Shown here: positions 15,453 through 25,900 of the stretch, piece by piece | Numbering within the stretch: position 1 is the stretch's first letter | Layout: each line of letters begins with the position of its first letter | DNA from: an uncultured Bacteroidales bacterium | Lineage (GTDB): Bacteria; Bacteroidota; Bacteroidia; Bacteroidales; Bacteroidaceae | Direction of reading: 5' to 3' | Length of the DNA stretch: 64,000 nt | Assembly (NCBI GenBank): GCA_902801425.1 | Contig: CADCIQ010000030.1 | Coordinates: 17,406 to 81,405, forward strand | The notes under the pieces: generated by a model | What the model saw: only the letters and a program-made list of their open reading frames with translations | The model's database searches: none | What the model was told of the DNA's origin: nothing | Translations under genes and position numbers: made by a program

Positions 15453-17771
15453 TTACCCCGCCCTGTATATCTGTTCTTCGAGTTCCCTGATTGCCTGTTC
15501 AAATCCGGCAGGACCGCCGAAGAGTTTTATAATCTTTGTCGGTTTGCCAATCTGATTGAAAGGCGGTATCTCAAGAATGTTGGCACGCTCAAAGTCAAGA
15601 ATGCCATTATCTGCATATTTGTCGAGCAGGGCTTCGAGCACCTCGCGAGCCTTGCCTTCATACTTGCCGAAGTAGTTGCGCTTCTTCACATTGTCGGCAC
15701 GTTCCTTTCGGGTGAGAGGCGGTTGGTCGAAAGCCACATGGCAGATGATGTCGAAGATATCGGCATCCTTCAACGCCTCGTTCTTCTCACGAACGGCATC
15801 AATGAGTATGGCATATTCATTCAGTTCGTCGAGAATAGCCTTCTTACGGTCAGCCTCCGACCATTTCTTGATGAATGAGTCGAGATTCTCAAAGCGGCGG
15901 CGTATCTGATTGCGTGCAAAGGTCTGTACGCTCTCTGTCTTCATCGTCTTGCCATCCTCGCCAAGTACGCTGACAATCTCGCTCTCAATGCGAATGTCAT
16001 GACCGTTGATGAGGTATTTCGGGCGAGGCTCAGAAACAACTGTTGGTGGATCAACAGGAGAATCGTAGGGCTTGCTTGGGTGATGCTTGCCGCGAGGTGG
16101 CTCTGGGTCACCATCAAAGGCTGGGTCTTTGAACTTTGCCGTTGCATTACGGAAGTCAAGAATCTCCAGATGCCACTTGCCTTTGTCCTTGCGAAGTCGG
16201 GTGCCACGACCGATAATCTGCTTGAACTCAGTCATTGAACCGATTTCCTTGTCGATGACGATGAGTCCGCAAGTTTTGCAGTCAACACCTGTTGACAGCA
16301 GTTCGGAAGTAGTGACTATTACGGGATAAGGCTCATCTACCGAGATGAAATTATCAAGTTGTTTCTTGCCTTCCTTGTCTTCGCCAACTATGCGAGTAAC
16401 ATAGTATGGTGATTTACGGCATAAATCTGCATTCATATTGATAAGCAATGTGCGCATCTCGGCAGCCTCCTCAATGTCAGAGCAGAACACAATGGTCTTT
16501 GTCATGCGGCCAATGTCATGAAGCATGCGGGTGATGCGATGTGCCACAACCGTCCGACGGAGTTTTATGGCAAGGTCCCTGCCGATGTTCTGACGCTGAT
16601 ACAGCTTTTGTTCTATCTCTTTACCGAGCAGGTCACGTTCACCTTCCTCTGGAGTCCAGCCTTGAAGGTCAACATTGATGAAATCGGCTGTGACACGATA
16701 AGGAGCAAGAAAACCGTCATTGATGCCTTGCAAGAGAGAGTAGGTATAGACAGGCTCTCCAAAATAATCAAGATTGTTTGCACCCTCTTCTGCCTTTGGT
16801 GTGGCAGTCATACCAATCTGCGTTGCGCTATCAAAGTATTCAAGCACTTTGCGCCATGCAGAATCATCCTTTGCGCTACCTCTGTGACACTCATCGACAA
16901 TAATCAGGTCAAAGAAGTTCTTTTGTACTTCAAGGAATGGGTCGGACTTGCCTTCCTTTCCTACCAACTGATGATAAAGAGCCATGTAAACCTCGTAGGA
17001 AGAGTCAATCTTGTCAACACCCTCGCCTACCGAAGTTATCTTTGTCATGAACTTCTTGAAAGGCTTAAAGTCCTGACCCATAGTCTGGTCAATCAGGATG
17101 TTGCGGTCGGCAAGATAAAGAATCTTCTTCTTTGCTCCGCTTTTGTGAAGGCGATGAATGATTTGGAAGGCTGTGAATGTCTTACCTGTACCTGTTGCCA
17201 TTACTACCAAGACACGCTGCTGTCCTCTGGCAATAGCTTCTACTGTACGGTCAACGGCTATGCGCTGATAGTAGCGGGGTTCATGGCTATAAGCGTCATA
17301 ATAATAGGGAGTCTCGACGATATGCAACTCTTCCGGAGTGTAGTTCTTACTGTCGAGGTAACGCTTATAAAGGTTTTCCTCTGTTGGGAACTCATCTAAT
17401 TTCAACTCCGTTTCCTTTCCAGTAATGAAGTCATGCTCCAGGAATGCATCACCGTTACTGGAATAGGAGAATTTCAAATCAAGAATAAGGGCATAGTCTA
17501 TAGCCTGCTGCATACCACTACCGACAGCGTGCTTGTTGTCTTTGGCTTCTAAAACGGCAATAGGCTTTCCGTTATGACAGAGCAGATAATCAGCTTTTTT
17601 GCCTTCTGCAACGGAATGCTGACTACCCGCAACAAGTACTCGACCATCCGTAAAGTAGTATTCTTCACGCATATTTTTCATAACCTCCCATCCTTTCGCT
17701 TTCAAGGCAGGAGTAATGAACATGGTGCGGATTTCTTGTTCCTTCAGTTCCTTCTTGTTGACGTTCATCAT
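15453..17771 (-). CDS. hsdR: Type I restriction enzyme HsdR (nuclease plus SF2 translocase)
   Basis: Cleaves unmethylated DNA after ATP-driven translocation. The 772 residues show, in order: an N-terminal HsdR_N nuclease domain with D61 and the E75-x-K77 pair in AVLEAKD; Walker A MATGTGKT at 191-198; the DECH box at 293-296; MTATP near 317; and a helicase C-terminal domain with GRGTRLRKDKGKW. The short form (under 800 residues) is one of the normal size classes. Both ATG codons at 17771 and 17768 could start translation. It is the first gene of the hsd operon and has a promoter about 200 bp upstream with a repeat-hairpin leader between. Confidence 0.95.
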   Translation of the reverse strand: MMNVNKKELKEQEIRTMFITPALKAKGWEVMKNMREEYYFTDGRVLVAGSQHSVAEGKKADYLLCHNGKPIAVLEAKDNKHAVGSGMQQAIDYALILDLKFSYSSNGDAFLEHDFITGKETELKLDEFPTEENLYKRYLDSKNYTPEELHIVETPYYYDAYSHEPRYYQRIAVDRTVEAIARGQQRVLVVMATGTGKTFTAFQIIHRLHKSGAKKKILYLADRNILIDQTMGQDFKPFKKFMTKITSVGEGVDKIDSSYEVYMALYHQLVGKEGKSDPFLEVQKNFFDLIIVDECHRGSAKDDSAWRKVLEYFDSATQIGMTATPKAEEGANNLDYFGEPVYTYSLLQGINDGFLAPYRVTADFINVDLQGWTPEEGERDLLGKEIEQKLYQRQNIGRDLAIKLRRTVVAHRITRMLHDIGRMTKTIVFCSDIEEAAEMRTLLINMNADLCRKSPYYVTRIVGEDKEGKKQLDNFISVDEPYPVIVTTSELLSTGVDCKTCGLIVIDKEIGSMTEFKQIIGRGTRLRKDKGKWHLEILDFRNATAKFKDPAFDGDPEPPRGKHHPSKPYDSPVDPPTVVSEPRPKYLINGHDIRIESEIVSVLGEDGKTMKTESVQTFARNQIRRRFENLDSFIKKWSEADRKKAILDELNEYAILIDAVREKNEALKDADIFDIICHVAFDQPPLTRKERADNVKKRNYFGKYEGKAREVLEALLDKYADNGILDFERANILEIPPFNQIGKPTKIIKLFGGPAGFEQAIRELEEQIYRAG

Positions 17772-17837
17772 AGATGATTATTGTTAAAGGTCAGACATTC
17801 TGTGATAATGATTTGGAATTGTTCCAAGCAGATGAAA

Positions 17838-17969
17838 GATGGTAGTGCGTGTCAGCCAAAAAGGCTGGCGCACGGTCGTAGAACCATCGAATGACAACGT
17901 GCGAAGCACCTCGCATGAAGATGGTAGTGCGTGTCAGCCAAAAGGCTGGCGCACGGTCGTAGAACCATC
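17838..17969. repeat. Duplicated 50-bp hairpin unit in the hsdR leader
   Basis: Two copies (17838-17888 and 17920-17969) of a unit that starts GATGGTAGTGCGTGTCAGCC and ends CGGTCGTAGAACCATC. Each folds by pairing CAGCC with GGCTG, GTGCG with CGCAC, and outer GATGGT with ACCATC. Between them lies GTGCGAAGCAC, itself a small hairpin. They sit between the promoter and the hsdR start, so they would be transcribed in the leader (minus strand). Confidence 0.85.
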
Positions 17970-17974
17970 AAATG

Positions 17975-18006
17975 CAAAGGTAGTGATTTATTTCGAAATT
18001 GCCAAA
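17975..18006 (-). promoter_or_regulatory. Bacteroidetes-type promoter for the hsd operon
   Basis: Minus strand: -33 TTTG at 18006-18003 and -7 TACCTTTG at 17982-17975, spacer 20 bp. Predicted transcription start is near 17968, giving a leader of about 200 nt. Confidence 0.7.
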
Positions 18007-18086
18007 AGGTTTTATGAAAATAGTTATTAACTATTCCTAAAATGGTATGTTAAATGGCTTTTAACTCTAACATCACATAACATATT

Positions 18087-18118
18087 CAGCCCTCGCTACT
18101 ATTTGGTAACGAGGGCTG
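18087..18118 (-). terminator. Hairpin after the SDR gene
   Basis: CAGCCCTCG (18087-18095) pairs with CGAGGGCTG (18110-18118) around a 14-nt loop, 29 bp past the stop of the SDR gene. The T-tract on the minus side is weak. Confidence 0.6.
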
Positions 18119-18147
18119 AGATTTTATTATACGAATGATGTGATTCG

Positions 18148-18957
18148 TTACTTAGGCTGCTTGCCTATATAAGCAAGGATACCGCCGTCAACATAGAGGA
18201 CATGACCGTTTACGGCATCTGAAGCCTTTGAGGCAAGGAATACGGCAGGACCACCAAGCTCTGCAGGATCAAGCCAACGACCAGCAGGAGTCTTTGCACA
18301 GATGAAAGAGTCGAATGGATGACGACTGCCGTCTGGCTGAATCTCACGGAGAGGTGCTGTCTGAGGAGTAGCGATATATCCAGGACCAATGCCGTTACAC
18401 TGGATGTTATACTCACCATACTCAGAGCAGATATTACGGGTAAGCATCTTCAAACCACCCTTTGCTGCTGCGTATGCAGAAACAGTCTCACGACCAAGCT
18501 CTGACATCATAGAGCAGATGTTTATAATCTTACCCTCCTTACGTTCCATCATCTCAGGAAGAACGGCAGAAGAACAGATGAATGGAGCTACGAGGTCAAC
18601 ATCAATAACCTGCTGGAACTCAGCACGCTTCATCTCATGCATAGGAATACGCTTGATGATACCGGCATTGTTCACGAGGATGTCAATCTGACCAACCTCC
18701 TTATGAATCTTCTCAACGAGAGCCTTCACAGCCACCTCATCAGTAACATCACACACATAGCCGTGAACATTCTCTATTCCAGCCTCCTTATAGTTAGCAA
18801 GACCGCGCTCAAGAGCAGCCTCGTTAATATCATTAAAGATAATGTTCTTTACCCCGGCAGCAACGAAAGCCTTAGCAATGTTGAAACCGATACCATAGGA
18901 TGCGCCTGTAATCCACGCATTCTTCCCTTCAAGAGAGAAATCTTTTAAGCTTGTCAT
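18148..18957 (-). CDS. SDR-family oxidoreductase, gluconate 5-dehydrogenase/KduD-like
   Basis: NAD(P)H-dependent dehydrogenase, 269 residues. It shows the Rossmann glycine motif TGASYGIG (residues 17-24), NNAG at 96-99, the catalytic Ser near 149, and Tyr162 and Lys166 in AYAAAK. The sequence resembles the gluconate 5-dehydrogenase/2-deoxy-D-gluconate 3-dehydrogenase group that works in uronate catabolism. No kduI-like or uronate gene is adjacent, so the substrate is uncertain. It is probably transcribed alone, with a -7 box upstream and a hairpin downstream. Confidence 0.85.
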   Translation of the reverse strand: MTSLKDFSLEGKNAWITGASYGIGFNIAKAFVAAGVKNIIFNDINEAALERGLANYKEAGIENVHGYVCDVTDEVAVKALVEKIHKEVGQIDILVNNAGIIKRIPMHEMKRAEFQQVIDVDLVAPFICSSAVLPEMMERKEGKIINICSMMSELGRETVSAYAAAKGGLKMLTRNICSEYGEYNIQCNGIGPGYIATPQTAPLREIQPDGSRHPFDSFICAKTPAGRWLDPAELGGPAVFLASKASDAVNGHVLYVDGGILAYIGKQPK

Positions 18958-19371
18958 AGTTTGGTTTTATGATTTAAAAGTTAAATTATTTTGACTTGTA
19001 GATAATACCGACTGCAAAGATACAATTTTTTTTTTATTTCCCCTCATTTATTCCCTTTTTTATGATAATTTTTCAAATTAAAGAGGAAAAAACAGCAAGC
19101 TGCAAACTGCTTTTGAACGACAAGAATTACTCTTTTGGTTTGTGAATCTGCTAAAAACAAGAAAAAGCCAATCAAAAAAATCACATTCGTCTTTTGTACG
19201 TTAATGTGAGTTCAAAGAATTTCTCTACTCGCATATTGTTGAATATCACTTGGTTGAAAGAGCTCTGAAAGAGCGATACCTAAAAGGGCGGGCTTTGGCT
19301 TTCCCTTCGGCCGCCGACCTCTTCGACGTTCAGCCCTCGCAGTCTTAATTTATTCGCGAATCATCTAAATC
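18958..19371. other. Intergenic stretch without supported genes (SDR promoter side)
   Basis: Holds the SDR promoter box, AT-rich sequence and repeat debris. Near 19257-19280 AGCTCTGAAAGAGCGATACC is a relative of the hairpin repeat at 27436-27541. I see no convincing coding sequence. Confidence 0.5.
19015..19022 (-). promoter_or_regulatory. -7 promoter box for the SDR gene
   Basis: TATCTTTG on the minus strand, 58 bp upstream of the start. No TTTG at the expected spacing, so support is partial. Confidence 0.5.
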
Positions 19372-19470
19372 AACGTGAGTTCGACGAATTCCTATATGGC
19401 AAACAGCAAGCTGTTTTTAACTGACAATAATTACCAATCTTACCAATCTTCAACCAGTAATTATCATTTT
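19372..19470. repeat. 99-bp dispersed repeat, copy 1
   Basis: Runs from AACGTGAGTTCGACGAATTC to CAGTAATTATCATTTT and contains the hairpin ACAGCAAGCTGT. It is identical over 99 bp to 26717-26815, and its first 55 bp recur reversed at 59040-59094 with two differences. Confidence 0.85.
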
Positions 19471-19614
19471 AAATCAAGTCGCGGATTTAACAGATGTCAA
19501 TCACGAGCGCAAGCAAGATTATCCCTAAAATCTGTGCTATCTGTGGTAAAAAAACGTGATTGAAAACTCTGTGTCTCTGCGTCTTTGCGTTTGAAAAAGA
19601 GAAGGGAAGCGGAT

Positions 19615-20454
19615 TTATATGAGTTGCTTGATGTCCTCCTTGCTAAGTCCTGTAGCTTTTATAACCGATTCCACGGGAAGCCCCATTGCAAGAAGATTCC
19701 GGGCTACCTTATAGCGACCTTGTTTCTCTCCCTCTGCCCTGCCCTTCTCCACAGCATAATCCATAACACAAATAGTATCACGATATTTGCGTATGCCCTC
19801 ATCATATTTCATGCGCTCCTCCTTTGAAAGCGCACTTATATCTGCTATCTGTGCTATCTTGGCAAATACAGAGTCTTTTGCCGCAAATGGCATTCTATTT
19901 AATGCTTCCATATTCTTCAATACATAAATCCATCGTTCGAAATCATTATCACATTCATCTGCCTGTTTGTCAAAATACGGCAGCTGCAAGTATATCATCC
20001 TAATGTCGTTCGAGAACACCTCTTTGGATTCTCTGTCCATCAGAACGGCATCCGTTCGGAACTTAGTGCCTATGTCGTCTATCTTAAAGTTCAGGAATGC
20101 AACGAGATACACCGACTTGATGTCATACCTCCAGTCCACTCCTCTTTCTCCCTGACGAGAAATTGCCTCCGAGACATAGTAGATGCTTCGCTTCTTGAAA
20201 TATGGCTGTTGATTGTTCTGCATCTCCACGATGATGTGTTCACCATCCGTTGTCTTGCAATATATATCATAGATAAGCGAGCGGTCATCCGAATATATGG
20301 CAGGTTGTTCTTTGTCAAGGAATGTGAGATCCACAATCTCCTTCTCGCCAACCAGAAGGTTGTTGAGAAAGTGCAACAATAGCGGTTTTGAGAACTCCTG
20401 TCCGAAGATTCTCTTGAAACCTATGTCCGTGAATGGATTGATGAACTTTGCCAT
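19615..20454 (-). CDS. Rpn-family PD-(D/E)XK nuclease (recombination-promoting nuclease/putative transposase)
   Basis: 279 residues. The N-terminal NPFTDIGFKRIFGQE is the family signature. The nuclease core has D63 (IYDIYCKTTDGE) and the E77-x-Q79 pair in HIIVEMQN, the altered PD-(D/E)XK form common in this family. Residues about 205-279 are a helical tail with repeated charged Lys/Glu and GEKQGRYKVARNLLAMG. Known members (RpnA type) are DNA endonucleases that promote recombination and some act as phage defence. Here it stands alone with its own two-box promoter, between dispersed repeats. Confidence 0.9.
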   Translation of the reverse strand: MAKFINPFTDIGFKRIFGQEFSKPLLLHFLNNLLVGEKEIVDLTFLDKEQPAIYSDDRSLIYDIYCKTTDGEHIIVEMQNNQQPYFKKRSIYYVSEAISRQGERGVDWRYDIKSVYLVAFLNFKIDDIGTKFRTDAVLMDRESKEVFSNDIRMIYLQLPYFDKQADECDNDFERWIYVLKNMEALNRMPFAAKDSVFAKIAQIADISALSKEERMKYDEGIRKYRDTICVMDYAVEKGRAEGEKQGRYKVARNLLAMGLPVESVIKATGLSKEDIKQLI

Positions 20455-20534
20455 AATGTCAAAAGTCTAAGGTCAAAAGACAAAAGCCAAAGGTCTTTAG
20501 CCTTTAGACATTTGTCTTTAGACTTGTTTGCGTG

Positions 20535-20566
20535 CAAAGTTACATTTTTTTCCTGAAACTTCCAAA
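20535..20566 (-). promoter_or_regulatory. Bacteroidetes-type promoter for the Rpn-family gene
   Basis: Minus strand: -33 TTTG at 20566-20563 and -7 TAACTTTG at 20542-20535, spacer 20 bp. Confidence 0.7.
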
Positions 20567-20700
20567 CAAATCGAATGATTTGTGAATTTTCAAACTCAGA
20601 AGCAAAGAGATTTTTATTGACCACAGATTATCCGCAAAGCTCATCAAGCTAAAGCAAGAGTTAGGGCAAGGAGCTAAAGCTACAAATCCCGATAAAAAAA

Positions 20701-20878
20701 TATTACTGTCCGCTAAACAACTATATATTGCATAATATCAAAAGATTTATGCTGGACAAGCCCTGTTTTTATCAAGAATTTGAGAATGAGAGAAGGCTGG
20801 CGCAGTATTGAGAATTAATGAGAAAAAGAAATTCTCAAAATCTCTAATTCTTGACAATATTTTTAGCGGACAGTAATA
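20701..20878. mobile_element. Small non-coding inverted-repeat element (MITE-like)
   Basis: 178 bp bounded by perfect 17-bp inverted repeats, TATTACTGTCCGCTAAA at 20701-20717 and its complement at 20862-20878. There is no open frame of note. Inside are further imperfect inverted segments (TCAAGAATTTGAGAAT versus ATTCTCAAA...TTCTTGA). The size and ends suggest a MITE mobilised by a transposase elsewhere; no clear target duplication is visible. Confidence 0.65.
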
Positions 20879-20880
20879 AT

Positions 20881-20918
20881 AAAAAAAGAGAGTGGCATGA
20901 CTCACGTCTGCCACTCTC
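20881..20918 (-). terminator. Intrinsic terminator after susD
   Basis: GAGAGTGGCA (20888-20897) pairs perfectly with TGCCACTCTC (20909-20918) around an 11-nt loop. On the minus strand it is followed by seven T (forward A at 20881-20887). It lies 67 bp past the susD stop. Confidence 0.85.
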
Positions 20919-20984
20919 GCATTATAAACATGTTTTGAATATGTATGAATTCAAAAACTTAAACCTAAATCAATATCCAGATTT

Positions 20985-22928
20985 TTAATATCCAGGGTTC
21001 TGGTATGCAGCCTTTTCCTCAGGAGAACATACCATAGCCTCAATCTGACCCTGTGGGATTGGACGGAGATAGAAGTACTTCTGGATATCACGCTTCTTCT
21101 CAACAGCCTGACGACCGTTAGCATCAGCAATGTGATATACACCTGCGAACTTCTCCCAAGTCTGTGTACGAACGAGGTCGAACCAACGATAACCCTCACC
21201 GTAGTACTCACGGAGACGCTCATCCATGATGTAGTCGATAGTGATCTCAGCTGGAGTAGCCTCTGTAAGCTCTGCGCTGTGATTCACTGGTTTGTGATCC
21301 TCATTAAGCCACTTATTCTCACCTACAGAGAATGTCCACTTACCTGCACGAGCACGGATTACGTTGATAAGGTCACGAGCACTCATATCGCCCTTTGCAC
21401 CCTTAACGGCAGCCTCAGCAGCGATGAAGTAGAACTCAGAGAACTTAGCGATAGGATAAGGACGGATAGAACCAGCGTTTGGAGAACCAAGCTCAGTTTC
21501 CATGTTACGGTCAGTACGTGTATCGATAGTCTTCCAGAGACCTGGATAAGTCTGACGGCTGATGTCACTAAGCTTGATAACGTATGCAGGCTCACCCTCC
21601 ATTGTACCAGCGTTGATAAAAGCATTCTCAGTAGCATAAGTTACGTTAGCATCCTTCTCGTCAGCGCTGAGGAACTTGAGGTATGTCTCACCGTTCTTGA
21701 TCTGTGAACCGTTAGCACCGTTTACGTATGCTGCCTTATTGCCACCCTTAGCCATATTCACACGATACTGAGTAGCAAATGTACCATCCCAACGAGAGTC
21801 CTTGTCTGTATCTGTGAACTTTTCGAGGGCATCAGGAATAGGAGCCATACGAGTCCAAGGACGACCGAGACCCTGAATAGGCTCACGGAGAACTGGGTTG
21901 AATACGTTACCATCCTTGTCAGTACCCTTCATGTCACCGCAGTAGTTCCACTGTGTGAACCAGCCTGCGAAGTTCTCAGGAGCGCCACCATTACCCCAGC
22001 CATAGCCAGCACCATTGTAGAGCTCGCTTTCGAGAGTGTGGTCAGCCCAGAGCAGCCACTCTGCGTTACGGTCGTTCTCGAAGAGGTTAACATCGCGGAA
22101 AGTCTCCTGAAGCTTGTAAGGACCAGGGTTGTTGATAGCCTCCATAGCTACGTTATAAGCCTTCTGGAAATAGTTAGCAGCCTGTGACTTGTCCTGCTTT
22201 GATGTTGCAGGGTATGTAGGAATGTTGTTTGGATTCTCGAGCCACCAAGCGTATGTGAGGTAAGCCTTTGCAAGATAGAGACGAGCTACGTTCTTTGTAA
22301 CAGCACCTGTTACACGTGGTGTCTCAGGAAGATCCGCAATTGCCTTCTCAAGGTCTTTGAATACTGCTCTTTCATAAACTTCATCAACAGTATTACGTAC
22401 AGATGTACGCTGAGCAGAATTGTTAGAGTGAAGCTCACCACCACCGAGATCCAATGGCACACCACCGAATGTACGAACAAGGTTGAAGTAGTGCATTCCG
22501 CGGAAGAAATAAGCCTCAGCAACAAGACTTGGAGCAATTCCTACCTCTGATGCGTTCTCGATAACGTAAGAAGCAGTATTGATGTCAGAGAAACCCTGTC
22601 CCCAGTAAGCGTCAGAACGAACGGTCTGTGGAGTAAGGTTACCAACACCCGTCATATCAATATCCTTCTGGTTACCGTCGGCAGAATGACCGTATGTGTA
22701 TTCATCGGTACCTGCCTCAAGAGAAGTGAGATAGTAGGCATTACCATAGATGTTACGCAGGTGAGAGTACAAAGCGGTAAGACCACCTTCTACACCCTTC
22801 TGTGTCTTGAAATAAGATGGGTCAAAGCTACTGCGTGGCTGCTCCTCAAGTATATCGCTGCAAGAAGACAAGCCCACGGCAGACATCATAGCTATGCCGC
22901 AAATGCAAATGATATTTTTAGTTTTCAT
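20985..22928 (-). CDS. SusD/RagB-family outer-membrane glycan-binding lipoprotein
   Basis: Surface lipoprotein that binds oligosaccharide and forms the lid of the SusC channel. The 647 residues start with a lipoprotein signal and lipobox Cys23 (VGLSSCSDILEEQPRSSF). TPR-like helices and SusD signatures follow (YFFRGMHYFNLVRTFGGVPL, LYLAKAYLTYAWWLENPNN, and the C-terminal VIRARAG and YIMDERLREYYGEGYRWFDL). It lies 12 bp downstream of susC in the same transcript and is followed by a strong terminator. The substrate is inferred to be xylan or arabinoxylan fragments from the divergent enzyme operon. Confidence 0.96.
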   Translation of the reverse strand: MKTKNIICICGIAMMSAVGLSSCSDILEEQPRSSFDPSYFKTQKGVEGGLTALYSHLRNIYGNAYYLTSLEAGTDEYTYGHSADGNQKDIDMTGVGNLTPQTVRSDAYWGQGFSDINTASYVIENASEVGIAPSLVAEAYFFRGMHYFNLVRTFGGVPLDLGGGELHSNNSAQRTSVRNTVDEVYERAVFKDLEKAIADLPETPRVTGAVTKNVARLYLAKAYLTYAWWLENPNNIPTYPATSKQDKSQAANYFQKAYNVAMEAINNPGPYKLQETFRDVNLFENDRNAEWLLWADHTLESELYNGAGYGWGNGGAPENFAGWFTQWNYCGDMKGTDKDGNVFNPVLREPIQGLGRPWTRMAPIPDALEKFTDTDKDSRWDGTFATQYRVNMAKGGNKAAYVNGANGSQIKNGETYLKFLSADEKDANVTYATENAFINAGTMEGEPAYVIKLSDISRQTYPGLWKTIDTRTDRNMETELGSPNAGSIRPYPIAKFSEFYFIAAEAAVKGAKGDMSARDLINVIRARAGKWTFSVGENKWLNEDHKPVNHSAELTEATPAEITIDYIMDERLREYYGEGYRWFDLVRTQTWEKFAGVYHIADANGRQAVEKKRDIQKYFYLRPIPQGQIEAMVCSPEEKAAYQNPGY

Positions 22929-22940
22929 TGTTCTTGTTTT

Positions 22941-25900
22941 TTAGAATGAGAGGTTGAGACCAATAAGATAGTTACGTGTTGTAGGAGCATTAGTACCAAC
23001 TACAGGAAGAGAGTGACCACCAATCTGTGTAGCATGGAACTGTCCATCTTTAGACATTGAGTTTGGCTCTGGATCGAGACCGCTCAGGCTATAGTAAGAA
23101 GAAGAGATGATGAATGGGTTCTGCACAGCAGCATAGAGGCGAAGTGAAGAGAGACCTACATTCTTCATCCAAGCACCAGTGAAGTTGTAACCAATAGTGA
23201 TGTTACGAATCTTGAGATAACCACCATCGAAGAGACCGAGGGTAGAAGCGTACTTCTGGTTATCACCTGACTGGATACCACCTGGACGTGGGAACTCAGC
23301 ACCCTTGTTCTCTGGAGTCCAGTAGTCAACATCTACGTTACCACGACGACCTGTGAGGAGGTTGAGGTAACCAGAACCACCATAGAGAGTAGAAATGAGC
23401 TTACCACCGCACTGGAATGCACCAATGATGTTGAGGTCGATGTTCTTATAAGCTACGCGAGTATTGAAACCACCTACGAAGTCTGGCTCAAGGCTGATAA
23501 TCTTACGATCCTGTGGACCAATAGCACGTGGATCACCTACATTCTTGCCTGCAGGAATTGTACCAGCCTCTTCTTCTTCCACTGTATAGCGACCACCATC
23601 AACCTTGATCATACCTTCATTACCACCTGGCTCCATAGTCTGGAAGTACTGCCAGTCTGGATCAGTGTCGTTCCAGAGACCAACTTTCTCGTAGTCATAG
23701 AGAGCATCGATTGGGTAACCTACGAACCAGCCGTTATACTCATCTCGACCGTACTTGTCGGCAGAAGCAAGTTCAGTAAGTTTGTTGCGGTTCATAGAAA
23801 TGTTGATACCAGCTTCCCAAGTCCAACCATTCTTCTTGTCGATGATAACGCCATTTACGCTTGCCTCGAAACCTTTGTTCTCAGTCTTACCCATGTTAGC
23901 AGTATAAGAACCTACACCACCAGTACCAGGAAGGCTAACCTTGTTAAGCACATCCTTTGTCTTCATTGTGTAATACTCCAAAGTACCGCTCAAACGACCA
24001 TTGAAGAAAGAGAAATCAATACCATAGTTGAAGGTCTCACTATACTCCCAACCAAGCTCAGGGTTAGCAAGTGTTTCCATGAAGTAACCTGTAGCATAAC
24101 CAGTAGGACCGAAGTTGTACTTTGTTGTACCAAGAGAGCCGAGAGTTGTATAAGCATCGATAGCCTGGTTAGCGGTCTGACCATAACCTACACGAATCTT
24201 CAGGTTGTCAATCCACTTAGCTTCTGCCATGAACTTTTCGTTTGCAATGTTCCAACCAAGAGATACAGCAGGATATGTGTGCCACTTATGACCAGGAGCA
24301 AGGCGAGAAGATCCGTCTGCACGAACACCAGCAGAGATCATGTACTTGTTATCATAGCTGTACATTACACGTCCCATCCATGAGAGAAGACCTGCCTGCC
24401 AGTAATTCTGGAAATCCTTACCTGGATTTACGGTAATATCCTGAGTTGCAGCACCGATATTATAGTACTGGAAATGATCAGGAAGATCACGGCCGCTCAT
24501 GTGATTCTTTGTAAAACGAGTCTGCTCAGCAGAGAACATACCTACAATGTTCAACTGATGCTTATCATTGAATGTACGATCGAATGAAAGGACATTCTCA
24601 ACAGCATAGTTCTTGTACACCTCGTTTCGAATATTTGCAGAAGAAAGCTCCTTTTCATTTACACTATTGAAGCCCTCACCTGTGTTGCCACCAACCTGAA
24701 TACCACGATAGTTGAGACCGAGGTTTACGCGATACTTAAGACCCTTGACCCAAGGACACTCAATCTCACCGAAGATAGAGTTGTAGGTAGCGAGGGTATT
24801 TGTATCCTGACGCCATCTATCTTCATTTTCCTTGACAACATCCTTTGTCAGAACGAAGATATCATCAGAACCAAGGTGAACGACACGCTTCAGAGTACCG
24901 TCAGCGTTGTATGGGTCTGTGATTGGAGACATGTTAAGAGCATTGTACACACTAAGCTGAGTACCCTGCTTTGTGTTGTATGTATTTGTAGAAGAAAGAC
25001 CTACGCGAACGAATTGGCCAATCTTCTGCTCAATGTTTGCACGGAGAGTGAAACGGTTGAATGCCTGAGTTGGGATAACGCCCTCATCGTGGTTGTAGCT
25101 ACCACCGAAGCTGTATGTACCAGTCTCAGTACCACCAGAAACAGTGATGTCATGGCTATGAGAAACACCGTTCTCGAAGAAGAGATCCTGCCAGTCGGTG
25201 TTTACGTCATCTCTTTCATCAAGACCGTTAGTGAACTTTCCAGCGAGCGCACGCATCTTAACATACTTCTCGCCTTCCATCATTGGGTACTTGCTGAAGA
25301 GGGTCTTGAAGTTTACATAGCCATTGTATGTAACCTTTGCAGCTGCACCAAGACTACCCTTGTTTGTTGTTACCATGATGACACCGTTGGCACCACGAGA
25401 ACCGTAGATAGCAGTAGCAGATGCATCCTTCAAGATGTCAAGAGACTTGATATCAGAAGGGTTGATATCTGAGAGCTGTCCGAGGAATGGGATACCGTCG
25501 AGCACGATCAATGGGTCGTTAGACGCAGTAAGTGAACGCTGACCACGGATGCGGATACGCATCTCAGCACCTGGCTGTGAGTTGGTCTGCTGCATGTCAA
25601 CACCAGCAATACGGTTCTGGAGAGCCTGAGTGATGTTAGAAGATGGGTTCTCCATCAACTTCTCAGCAGAAACGTTTGCTACAGAACCGGTAACAGACTC
25701 TTTACGCTGAGTACCATAACCGATAACGACGATGTCCTTAAGGGTTGTGTTGTCTTCCATGAGAACGATGTCAACCGTATTCTCACCTCTCATACGCATC
25801 TGCTTAGTCAGGAAACCGATATAACTTACACTGAGGATAGAACCATTCGGTGCTTCAATAGAATACTGACCTTTACTGTCTGTTACAGTACCACCTTTGC

